NCBI RefSeq assembly: GCF_010389155.1
Contig: NC_057765.1
Location: 23,500,980-23,564,979 of the forward strand
Origin: Erigeron canadensis
Taxonomy: Eukaryota > Streptophyta > Magnoliopsida > Asterales > Asteraceae
DNA length: 64,000 nucleotides
Reading direction: 5' to 3'
The position numbers were made by a program, and so were the translations under genes. The notes under the pieces are model-generated. The model was not told the origin of the DNA. It worked only from the letters and a program-made list of their open reading frames with translations, and searched no databases. Every line of letters starts with the position of its first letter. Position 1 is the stretch's first letter. Positions 46,067 to 56,111 of this stretch are shown piece after piece.

Positions 46067-49000
46067 ATGTAAGTAATTTTTTTTTATAAGTATTATGTGT
46101 GTATCTATATATTAAATTATGTTGTAAATCTATATTATTATAATTCGTAAGTCAAGATTTTGTGCTATTTGAAATTATGTGTGTGATTGAATGAATTTAT
46201 AATGTTTGATAAATTACTTATAAGGTCGGACGAAGAACCCGTTGATCAGAAGAAGTATTTTGAAGATTTATGCAAACCTAAATGTGTTAGAGCTTGGCTT
46301 GACTATCAGGTATTTTCACTATTGATGAACACCCATATATATATATATACATATACATACACATCTGTGCTGTTTTAGTTGATTAATACAAACCTAAATA
46401 TGTTATAGGGAAGTTAGTACTTAGTAGTACTCCGATTTATATATCATCACTTGTTTGGGATGTTGCGTGGTCTCAACAATGGAATATGTGATAGTTGTGT
46501 GAAAATTGAAAAAAGGATAATTATAGATCAATTGAAGTCCTCCTGCTTTTTTTGAGTTTGGGTAGAAAGGAAGTTATATCTGTTGTAAGTTTGACGGTGT
46601 GAATAGGGGGTTTAGATGTATTGTAGAAGTGACTATATGAGGCTTACCGAGATGTGTTCTTTGTTGCTTAAGGAAAGAGGGGAGTTGAAAACACAAGGGA
46701 TTCTTCATATTTTGAAATAGAATTATCTGAAAGTATAAAAGTGAGATTTTCAAAGTGTAGTTTTTAAGTTAGAAATATGAGTTTTTTGTTTCCTCTTGAA
46801 TTTTTTGTATGGGAAAGTCTTATTTGAATCACTTTACGTGCTTTGTGAAAGTTTTCAGGAAAACACTCACACTTTCTATGACCAAATGGGGCTTATTAGG
46901 TAAACAACTTAATAGTGAAATTGATATGGAACTGTAACGTGAATAGTTTAGTCATTGAAGTTGTAGTTTATTACTCTAAGTTTATTGACTATAGTCAAGA
47001 ATGAACAAATTAAGATAATTGGAAGATCATAACAGGTAATGGTGGTTGTTTGATGATATAATGAGCAAAGACAGAATAAGAAAATGTGTGATGAAGCAAT
47101 GAGATGAACAAACGGTTATGTAGATGCAAGTATTATTGAGGATGGTAGTTTGGCAGAGGGAGGCAGATGTATTTTCATTGATACAATGGTGGCCCACTGT
47201 TTGTGTTAACTTGGTGTTGCATGTAATTGAGCCTTTTTGCCATGCTTTTTATTCTTTGAGACAGTTGTTTTCTTTACCGCATTCGTATTTTGAGCTACAT
47301 TTGGGCTCCCATAAAGTGTATACTGTTGTGGCGGGACTCTATGAGTTTCACAAGTCTTCTGCACAATGTCTCCATCAAAGTGAGATACATCTTTGCTTAT
47401 TAGCCATTACGGTGGCTTAGTAGTGTCTTTGTTAAATCATTTAACAGAGAATACTAATTGGTGATGTGGGTCTTTGCTAATTTGCCATCATGATTTAGTA
47501 TTGTGTTTGTTAAATGTGACTGTCATGGAAATTCCTGACTTTTAACTAGTCTTTCATGACAATGACTCTATCAAAGTATACGATAGATTTGCTATTGTAT
47601 CGCCATGGTAATTGAGTGTTGTACTCTGTACACTGACCTAAGAAACGAGGATGCTAAAATTAATTCTATTTAATAATTATTAAAATGAGATTACTGGATA
47701 CATGGTCAATATGGTTAAGTTTATATGTCGTTCACATGCCCATTTGAAAGTAGGGAATAGCTTGTTTAATATATAAAGGAAAGTGCTTGAGTACCATCCA
47801 GAGAGGAAGTTTACAACTCTGAATCTTGGAAAAGTCAAGTTGGAGTGATGGAGAGGAGAGGGAGAGTCAAATGCTTGCTGTCTTATACAAAGAGTTGGCA
47901 TGGTACACTAACACTTTAAATCTAAGTAGATGGAGCTTAATTATAACATAGGCTTAAGCTCTAGGGGGATTGAGCGTAAATATTATATTATATGTGTCTG
48001 TAAACTGCATCATTTGAAAATGTTATAACTACTGTAACACGAAGGCATGATCTTCTACAAGTTTATTAGTTATATGCCGCTTCCATTCTATGAAAGGGTT
48101 GTTGGTTTCTGTTTCGGGTTGCTTACCAAGAAGTATAGCTTTCCAAAAATATTCCAATGTTAAGAGTGGGCATGTTTTGAATTTCAGTTGATATCTGGCC
48201 TTTAGAGGGTGTTGATATGTTTGATATTACTTATTTAGCATCACTCAAACTTTGTAACGTACGTGCGTGTTCGTCTCTTCATGTTCATGCAAAATCTTTT
48301 TACTTTTTTAGTTACTAAAATTAAAGTTTGTTGTGCGGATTACATTGTGCTGTTTCAGTTCACGTGAAATAGATGCTAGCTGTTTGCAATGTTGAATGGT
48401 CTCTTGCTTTTCATATGATTTTTACATGGTTAGGGGAGTTCGCTTCCTACTCTTCAAATTTGATGCTGGGTTTGGTAGGATGTTATGACTTGCTGACCAA
48501 TATATGATAGGGTAGTAGGAATATCTACGTTTTGCCTAACCGTTTGAGGACCATTTTCACTTTTTACTTGGGACATAGATATGCTAAGAGCATCATAACA
48601 GGCAAAAAAAAGAAAGGAAATTATGCTTCCTTACGCATAGAAGCAGATTTGTTATAACTTTCAGCCATTTTGGCCCTGATATAATGATTTTGTGTTGTTA
48701 CAATATATCAAGGACCAGTATCATTCTATGATTATACTTGTAGTCTTATATTATAATCATCCATAAAACAAACTTTTGTGCTGATTACATCAAATATTTG
48801 CTCTATAACTTCGACATATGTTTTCACTTTCCTAATAAATAGAGTAATACTGGAACATGGGTCCAAACGTTGCAACATATTATATATACTTTGTTTGGCA
48901 AGTCACCTGGATCTAATATAGTCTGTTTGAACTTTTTAACACTACAATCAGTTGATGCTGATGAATGTCTACAAGATTTCCCCTATTGTGTATTTATATA

Positions 49001-49306
49001 CAAATGTTAGTTCATGACATCTATGTATATGTGCTCTCTCTATGTATTACATAGTAACCTAAGTCTTTCTAATTTAAACGTGCAGGGATGTGTGAAAAGG
49101 GTTCAGGCTGACGAAACTGGCCACAAACATTGCACTGGACAATACTTTGATTATTGGCAATGTGTTGACAAATGTGTAAGTTTAAATTCTTGTACATATT
49201 TCTTTCTATTTAATAAAATCAATTAGTGTGATTTCATTCCAGCTCATCTTATACTGCGGTTACCTGGATGCAGGTTGCACCTAGGCTATTTGCTAAGCTA
49301 AAGTAA
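46067..49306 (+). CDS. QCR6: Cytochrome b-c1 complex subunit 6 (hinge protein)
   Basis: Coding exons are 46067-46068 (AT only), 46225-46309, 49086-49175 and 49274-49306. The start codon is split by the first intron (AT | G), and the phases close to a 69-residue protein. It reads MSDEEPVDQKKYFEDLCKPK, and later GHKHCTGQYFDYWQCVDKC. This is the small acidic hinge subunit of mitochondrial complex III, which helps cytochrome c1 bind cytochrome c in the intermembrane space. Cysteines 21/31 and 45/55 form two CX9C pairs, with 17 and 59 outside them; these are the disulphide-forming positions of the family. The length is normal. The 2.8-kb intron 3 holds no gene. A leader intron probably precedes (donor after 45889). 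No other in-frame ATG fits. Confidence 0.9.
46310..49085 (+). other. Large intron of QCR6
   Basis: 2776 bp between GTATTT and TGCAG. No gene or clear transposon seen. A 98-codon frame at 47124-47420 has no recognisable motif. Confidence 0.6.
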
Positions 49307-50054
49307 TGAGATATATGTCAGGATATGACACATTTACTCTTCTCTTTTTGTTCGCATTAAAACTCCGTTTTTTTTGGTACAACCAATACCTTGAGTTGAA
49401 AATGAATAAGGAGTGACTTAGTTGCCATGAATTTAATCAGTTATGGTGGCCACACCTCGTTGTAATTTGATGTGAATTATTGGAGGAGGTCTTAAGTTTG
49501 CAGCATATATGCTCTTTTATGAATCGATTTTGAATGCATGTTTCATATGAATAGCGGCCCAAGTCTGTAGTCCCGAATACAAACTTGACCTACAGTGAGT
49601 ACATTTACGAGTCATATCCTTGTATGATTTCACTTTTGATACTGTGACAATGGTTTATATTCCAGAATTGGCCATCCCCAATAAAACCAACCCCCCAGCC
49701 AAAGCTTCGAAAATAAATCCTCAATTTATTTATATTCTTTTGAGTGTTTGTTCTGAAATTGATCTCACCAACTGAAAAGACTCGTACCTTTTCTGCCCAC
49801 TCAATCCTCTGCCGATTTACAACTCCTATCGTGTTTCATTAGAGACTATTGATTTCATTTGTTTCATATGGATATCATCAAGCTCAAAAAACTTCATCCA
49901 AGATAAGATCCTCAAATTCGAGTATCCTTACCTAAAGTCTGAACTACTTGTTGCTTAAACCTTTACATCAACCACTTCTATATTTTCTGAGTAATGATGA
50001 TGTCTCAGTCTATAGCTACTTTTTCTGGGTTCTATTGAACATTTCATTGTTCGT

Positions 50055-50238
50055 AAAAACTCATAACGACTTACACATGTAATCGATGTAGCTAGGTAGA
50101 CTACCCTCAAAGATACTAGACCCTTGATACATGATAGCTATTTGACGTGTATTGTAGTCTTTAAAAACTCATAATGACTTACACATGTAATCGACGTAGC
50201 TAGGTAGACTGCCTTCAAAGATATTAGATCCTTGATAT
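50055..50238. repeat. Tandem duplication, 108-bp period
   Basis: Copies at 50055-50131 and 50163-50238 share aaaaactcataa.gactta, cacatgtaatcga.gtagct and aggtagact. They differ at only a few positions. Confidence 0.88.
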
Positions 50239-50544
50239 ATACAGTTGAGGTGTTGACAAGTTGCTTCAGATTTCTTTTCTTGGATTTTGAACTACGAGAC
50301 GCTATTTATGCTACCACCCGGGAGGTCCTCTTTGCCTGAGATGCCTTGAAGACCATCAGTGAGTACTATAAGAGAACAAATTAACCAACGGAAAAATACG
50401 GTTAGACTTGGGCTAAAACAAAGCCAGACAAGATATATGACCAAATTTACAATAAATTGGTCATTTACAACTCTATGATACAACATTGTAAAGTTATCGG
50501 TCTGGCAAATTTTATAAATATATGAACGGTCGGATATGCTAAAT

Positions 50545-50663
50545 GGTCCTTACACTATAATTTTTAGCCATATACAAAATTGTATGCATTATATAGTTGT
50601 ACAAAACATTCATATAATGCATATATTGTTGTGTATGGCAAAAACATGTTGTGTGAGGATCAC
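50545..50663. mobile_element. Small palindromic MITE
   Basis: The ends ggtccttacactataattttt and (inverted) ggtgatcctcacacaacat, with tagccatatacaa inside, resemble the MITEs at 32038 and 37854. It lies about 200 bp upstream of the PPR start codon. Confidence 0.65.
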
Positions 50664-50865
50664 CTCCCATCCCATAACTATATGTATACATTCTGAGCTT
50701 TTAATCAAGTGATAGGTATATAAGATTAAAATGACAGTCTTAACAATAAATATTTGACACTGACATATGAAATGTGTAACAATAAATATTTGACATATGA
50801 AATGTGTAATAACTCAATCTAGCCAATCACTCTAAATTACATGATATTTATTCTATTTCCTAAAC

Positions 50866-52764
50866 ATGAACACTAGCATTTTACAACCAACACTACCAAC
50901 TTATCAAAACCGGCCTCCACACCCATCAACATTCTTCCCAGAATTCAAACACTGCAAAACAAAGAAACACATACTTCAAATCCACACTAAACTCATCAAA
51001 ACCGGCCGCATTCAAGACCCACTTGCGTCCGCCGAGCTTCTACGCTTCTACGCCCTCTCCGACCCACCACACCGTGATTTACGACACGCACGCCAACTGT
51101 TTGATGAAATGCCTCAACCAAACTGTTTTTCTTGGAACACAATTATCCGGGCTTATTGTGATACCAATGATGCATTGGAATCATGGGTTTTGTTTAGAAA
51201 AATGGTTGAGTTTGAAATACCGAATAAATTTACGTTCCCTTCTGTGCTTAAAGCATGCGCGAAAATGGGCCGGGTTGATGAAGGGAAGCAGGTACATTGT
51301 GTTGTCGTGAAATATGGGATAGTGAATGATGGATTTGTGTTAAGTAATTTGGTTAGAATGTATGTCATGTGTGGAGCTATGGATGAGGCTTGTGTCGTTT
51401 TTGGTTTAGGTGTGTTGAGTTCGGGTTTGAGTGAAGTTGTGTTGTGGAATGTGATGGTTGATGGGTATTTAAGGGTTGGGGATGTTGAAAAGGCGCGGAA
51501 TTTGTTCAATCAAATGCCGCGGAAAAGTGTTGTTTCTTGGAATTCTATGATTTCTGGGTACGCGCAAAATGGGTTTTTTGTGGAAGCGTTGGAGTTGTTT
51601 AGGGAAATGCAAATGGAAGGGGCCGCTGATGTGATGCCGAATTATGTTACTTTGGTTAGTGTATTACCGGCGGTTTCAAGACTTGGTGCACTTGAGATAG
51701 GGAAATGGGTGCATTTTTATGCGGTTAAAAATGGGATAAAGATTGATCCGGTTCTTGGTTCTGCGTTGATTGATATGTATTGCAAATGTGGAAGCTTCGA
51801 GGAGGGACTTCGGCTCTTTAACGCTCTAGCACAGAAGAATGTGATCACTTGGAATTCAATAATAACTGGGCTCGCGATCCATGGTCGAGCTATGGATGCT
51901 CTTGATCATTTCACAAAGATGCAACAAAGTCGTATTACACCAAATGATGTAACTTATATTAGTGTTTTGACTGCATGTAGCCATGCCGGTTTAGTAGACA
52001 AAGGGTTGTCGATTTTTAGCCAAATGGTTCACACCGATGGACTGATACCGAGGATTGAACATTACGGATGTATGGTTGACCTACTTGGCCGGGCAGGCCG
52101 GCTACAAGAGGCTGAAGAGCTAATACTCAAAATGCCTGGTGGACCGGATGACGTGGTACTAAAGGCCTTACTTGGTGCTTGTAAAAAACATGGAAACATT
52201 GAGATTGGTGAACGTATTGGGAAACGTCTTCTAGAGATAGCTCCAGAAGACGGGGCCCCATACGTAGCCCTGTCTAACATGTACGCCTCTATGGAAAACT
52301 GGGACAGGGTTACGGAAACAAGGCTAAAAATGAAACAAAATGACATTAAAAAAGATCCTGGATGTAGTTGGATTGAGGTTAATGGCGTGATTCATGAATT
52401 TATAGTTGCTGATAGATCACATAGTAAAGCACAAGATATTTACATGATGCTAGAAGAAATGATGCAAAAGTTGAGTCTGGCCGGCTACAAACCGGACACC
52501 ACTCAAGTTCTTCTTAGAATGGATGATGCTGAGAAAAAATCCATTTTACGTTATCATAGCGAGAAGATTGCAGTTGCTTTCGGGCTGATTAGTACGAGCC
52601 GTGCAACAACAGTTAAGGTTGTTAACAATCTTCGAATATGTGATGACTGTCACTCGACGTTTAAACTCGTTTCAACAATATATGGAAGGAGGATTGTTGT
52701 AAGAGATCGAAAACGTTTTCATCATTTTGAAAATGGATCATGTTCTTGTATGGACTATTGGTAA
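50866..52764 (+). CDS. LPA66: PPR-DYW RNA-editing factor, LPA66-like
   Basis: An intact intronless gene of 632 codons. After a Thr/Pro/Asn-rich N-terminus lacking acidic residues (about 1-24, a plausible plastid transit peptide) come PLS-type pentatricopeptide repeats (about 60-460: LFDEMPQPNCFSWNTIIRAY, NVITWNSIITG), the E/E+ region (GCSWIEVNGVIHEF) and a DYW deaminase domain. The zinc and catalytic residues are HSE (564-566) and CDDC (592-595), then CSC and the terminal DYW. I recognise close resemblance along the whole length to Arabidopsis LPA66 (At5g48910), which edits the plastid psbF transcript. The orthology is from memory and not tested. One-exon structure is normal for this family. 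Confidence 0.85.
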   Translation: MNTSILQPTLPTYQNRPPHPSTFFPEFKHCKTKKHILQIHTKLIKTGRIQDPLASAELLRFYALSDPPHRDLRHARQLFDEMPQPNCFSWNTIIRAYCDTNDALESWVLFRKMVEFEIPNKFTFPSVLKACAKMGRVDEGKQVHCVVVKYGIVNDGFVLSNLVRMYVMCGAMDEACVVFGLGVLSSGLSEVVLWNVMVDGYLRVGDVEKARNLFNQMPRKSVVSWNSMISGYAQNGFFVEALELFREMQMEGAADVMPNYVTLVSVLPAVSRLGALEIGKWVHFYAVKNGIKIDPVLGSALIDMYCKCGSFEEGLRLFNALAQKNVITWNSIITGLAIHGRAMDALDHFTKMQQSRITPNDVTYISVLTACSHAGLVDKGLSIFSQMVHTDGLIPRIEHYGCMVDLLGRAGRLQEAEELILKMPGGPDDVVLKALLGACKKHGNIEIGERIGKRLLEIAPEDGAPYVALSNMYASMENWDRVTETRLKMKQNDIKKDPGCSWIEVNGVIHEFIVADRSHSKAQDIYMMLEEMMQKLSLAGYKPDTTQVLLRMDDAEKKSILRYHSEKIAVAFGLISTSRATTVKVVNNLRICDDCHSTFKLVSTIYGRRIVVRDRKRFHHFENGSCSCMDYW

Positions 52765-53337
52765 ATCTGTGATAAATTGTACTCCGTGTAATACAACTCA
52801 GTTGTATAAATTAATGTTTATTGAGCAATTGATATTACTGATTACTACAGTATTACATATCCTGATAGTAATCCAAACGAAAAAAAAGGAGCCTAATATC
52901 ATCGCCAGAAAAGAAAGTTCAAAAATGGCAATGGAATATCCCGTTTAAGCCAAGCAGCCGAGTACATCTTAGTCAAAGACTAGTTTGTTTTTCCGAAACA
53001 ATTTGAACATGAAATACTCATGAGTTCACCAAACACCAATCCATTCAATCCAGACTCGAAGTCAGAAACCGGGTTGACAAATAACAATAAGTGGAACTTG
53101 ATTTCTCGCGATTGCGGCATAAGACAAAATATTCATTTCATATTTAAAGGTTCTTTTCAAATTAATTTTAGTTTTATAAAGTCACAAGTGTTAACAAAAA
53201 CAAGTATTGCAGCCACAAATATTTTCCGGTTTTATTAATAAATTGTTTCAGCTCCATCTCTACAACAATCCTAGGAATAAATGTATTTTAACATTAATTA
53301 TATCTATATATTACTTTTAACTATAATTAAAAACTAA
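52765..53337. other. 3' flank of the PPR gene
   Basis: AT-rich with no gene seen. Short open frames here lack motifs. Confidence 0.5.
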
Positions 53338-53625
53338 CACGGTACCCGTACAATGCGGCGGTGATGGTTACGGTGGTTTGGTGGTGTCGGCAACAGGTGG
53401 TGATGGCGCGACTTGGTGGTGGTGGTGGTGGTGACGGTGTCGAGTGGTGTAGGTTGATGTAAATGTAATTGATGTAGAGGTAATTGATCTAAAGGGGTAA
53501 TGGGATATTTTAAAAGATAAGGAACCAATGGTGTAAGTTAATTCATTAAAGGTATAATGGTCATTTTGTATCTCTTATTTTTCTAATTTTTCAACAAAAA
53601 TGTATAATGTAGTATAGAAGTATAG
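53338..53625 (-). mobile_element. Helitron-like short element, reverse orientation
   Basis: On the minus strand it starts near TCTATACTTCTATACTAC and ends with a ccaccacc-rich stretch, then ccgccgcattgtacgggtac. Same type of end as at 41178 and 55310. There is a (ggt)n run at 53421-53435. Confidence 0.45.
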
Positions 53626-53629
53626 ATAA

Positions 53630-55300
53630 GATTTTAATAATATATAAAAGTCTTTGAAAACTTCAATTTTTGTAAAGATATAAAGCGAAATGCAAGTCTG
53701 GAACGAAAGGACACGCATAATCCATAAAAGAACAAAACGACAACGACCGACCGAACCGAACCCATACAAACGTATGGCAAAAAGAATCTCATTCTTTTTC
53801 AGACTTGTCTTTCCATTCAGGCATTCACAACGTCTCATAGTGCGTGATAATTATAAGGAAAATATATATTTCAAAGTACCTTTCAAAGAAGATCTAAGTC
53901 TATGTGTCATGATCAAATATAGAAATGATAAAAATAAATTAATGAAAAACGAAGAATAATTAATCCTTTAATTTATTAGCCTAAAATCATCTTAATTCAT
54001 AAGATAATAATATATGAAAATTCAAGGGTAGAGATTAAAAAAGAGTTTAAATGGGATCCACTTGTCATATTTATATGGTTTTAAGAGAATTTTTATTTTA
54101 ATGTTTAGGATGGTTGATCATTTTCCTATATAACAAACTTTTTTTTTTGTTGAGTACAGCCCTTTTAAAATAAAATACAATAATATATGTAGACAATGTA
54201 TAACTTGTTAAAAGAAAATGAAATTGAATATAGATACCTACTTATTATATTTGTAACTGATTCGCAATATGGGTTTATCTAATGACAAAAGACGAACATA
54301 TAAGTCCTGAATGCCCGAGTCCTTAACGAAGCCACGGTTTCGAGAAAAAACCTCATCCTAAAGCATAAATTGCAACAAAACCCGACATTGATTGTATTTA
54401 AATTTGAGACCTCTCGTACCAAAAAGTTTGTTTGACATGATGTGTCATAATTAATATCTACAACTCACGAGGTTGTCGTTAGCATGTCTAATATGCGTCA
54501 TAATTAATATCTACAACTCATGGGGTTGAGTATCTTGATAACTCTAAAAGAATATAGCGTGAAAACCATTTTGTATTACGCATTTCCTTTCTTTAATAAA
54601 ATATGAAAATTCATTCAAATCTTTCAAGTCATACAACATGTTTTATCTTACAAATTATACATCGTTAGACGGGAATAAAAGTATGGGGTGAGAGGTCATA
54701 CATGGTGATTGGTGATGGGTGATCTACCTAATGGGTCCCGTCCTTATCCGCTATGACTCCACCTTTGACCACCATGGCTCTACCATAAATTGACGGGCTT
54801 CGCTCTTAACCATTTTTATTGTGTACAGATGATAATCTACTAATTTATATGTGAAAACAAAGAGACACAAGTACAAGAGAAAAAATAAATTAAAACGTCG
54901 TCAAAAATATATCGAGACACATTTTTAATGTAAGAGAAGACTACCCATAATTTTCTCTTGTTTAGCGATGTACAATTTATGATATACTGGATTGGTGTTC
55001 GCGCTATGCAGCGGCGGTGAAACGGTGACTGTGTGGATATTAACATAAAAATAATTTCATTATGTTCGGCTATGTGATATTTTTTGTGGTGGAGGAATGG
55101 ACGAATTGTGAATTAGGGCTTTTTTTAAATTTTTTTACATGAGAAAGAAACAGAGGTTGAATTTTGTTTTAATAGCATTTTCGTCACAATCTATAAAATA
55201 TAAATAAAGAGGTATTAAAATGAAGAGTAAATTAGATCTATCATATTTTTAAATTTAAAGGATGGGGATGAGTTTGTTTTATAAAACAATATAGATATAC
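53630..55300. other. Intergenic, AT-rich, no gene
   Basis: A 53-bp period duplication (gtcataattaatatctacaa at 54444 and 54497) is the only structure noted. A decayed relative of the Helitron-like repeats may lie at 54640-54830 (minus), with cgggacccattaggta words. Confidence 0.45.
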
Positions 55301-55515
55301 GAGCATGGTACCCGCGCAATGCGGCGGTGGTGGGGAAGACAATTTGGTGGTGGCGTTGATAGGGTTTTACTTTGCTAGAGACGAAATGGTTGAAGAGCAT
55401 AGTTGGTATATCACGTGAGAGGGTGCTTAGCATGAAAGATTATTTAAGGGCATTTTTGTCTTATCAGGTTCTTAATTAAGTTAAGGGATAAGGTATTATA
55501 GATAAAATATAGAGT
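55301..55515 (-). mobile_element. Helitron-like short element, reverse orientation
   Basis: On the minus strand it starts near ctatattttatctataatac and ends with ccaccgccgcattgcgcggg then taccatgctcg. It lies just upstream of the decarboxylase gene. Confidence 0.45.
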
Positions 55516-55800
55516 TTTTATTATTTTATTACATGGTCCAGTTGACGCATTCGTGTTAAAGGGTTCTTATATATGTCGGAATCGAATACCAGGGCCCCGT
55601 CAAAATCAACTTCCAACTGCTGCCACCTTTCAACATAAAATTTATTCTTTATAAATATAGTCAAACTTCAATATCATCATTCGGACGAATTCTACAAATA
55701 AACTCATTCATTCTTTCACATTATTATTTAAGACAAATTACATCTGAAACTGGTCAATTCAGTAAGAAAAGAAGAATAAACAAATTAACAATATTAATTA

Positions 55801-56079
55801 ATGGGGCATGGAAATTCAAAATCAAACTCATCATCTGATGACTCTTCTTCAAGAAACGGAAACTGTTCGAATTCGAAACCCCGAGTGGTGGGATCACGCC
55901 GTGAAAGAATTAAGAAAAAGTTGCATCTTCACAGGCGTCATCAGCGTGGTTCGCAACACCCGAAACTTGCTAGCTTACATGATTTTGCCGGCATCGCTTT
56001 GCTCACTCTTATTTCTGTATGTAACACACATCTTGTTATTCTTGCATGTATCAAAATTTTGAATATTGCTATTAATTTG

Positions 56080-56111
<32 letters not shown>

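Larger units (their letters stand above)
49307..50865. other. Intergenic between QCR6 and the PPR gene
   Basis: Contains the QCR6 3'-UTR, a 108-bp tandem duplication (50055-50238) and a small MITE (50545-50663). No gene. Confidence 0.6.

Noticed and set aside
47124..47420. 98-codon frame in the QCR6 intron
   Set aside because: Begins and ends inside the intron, no recognised domain, no splice logic.
53020..53238. 72-codon frame downstream of the PPR gene
   Set aside because: No homology recognised; lies in 3' flanking DNA without splice or promoter support.
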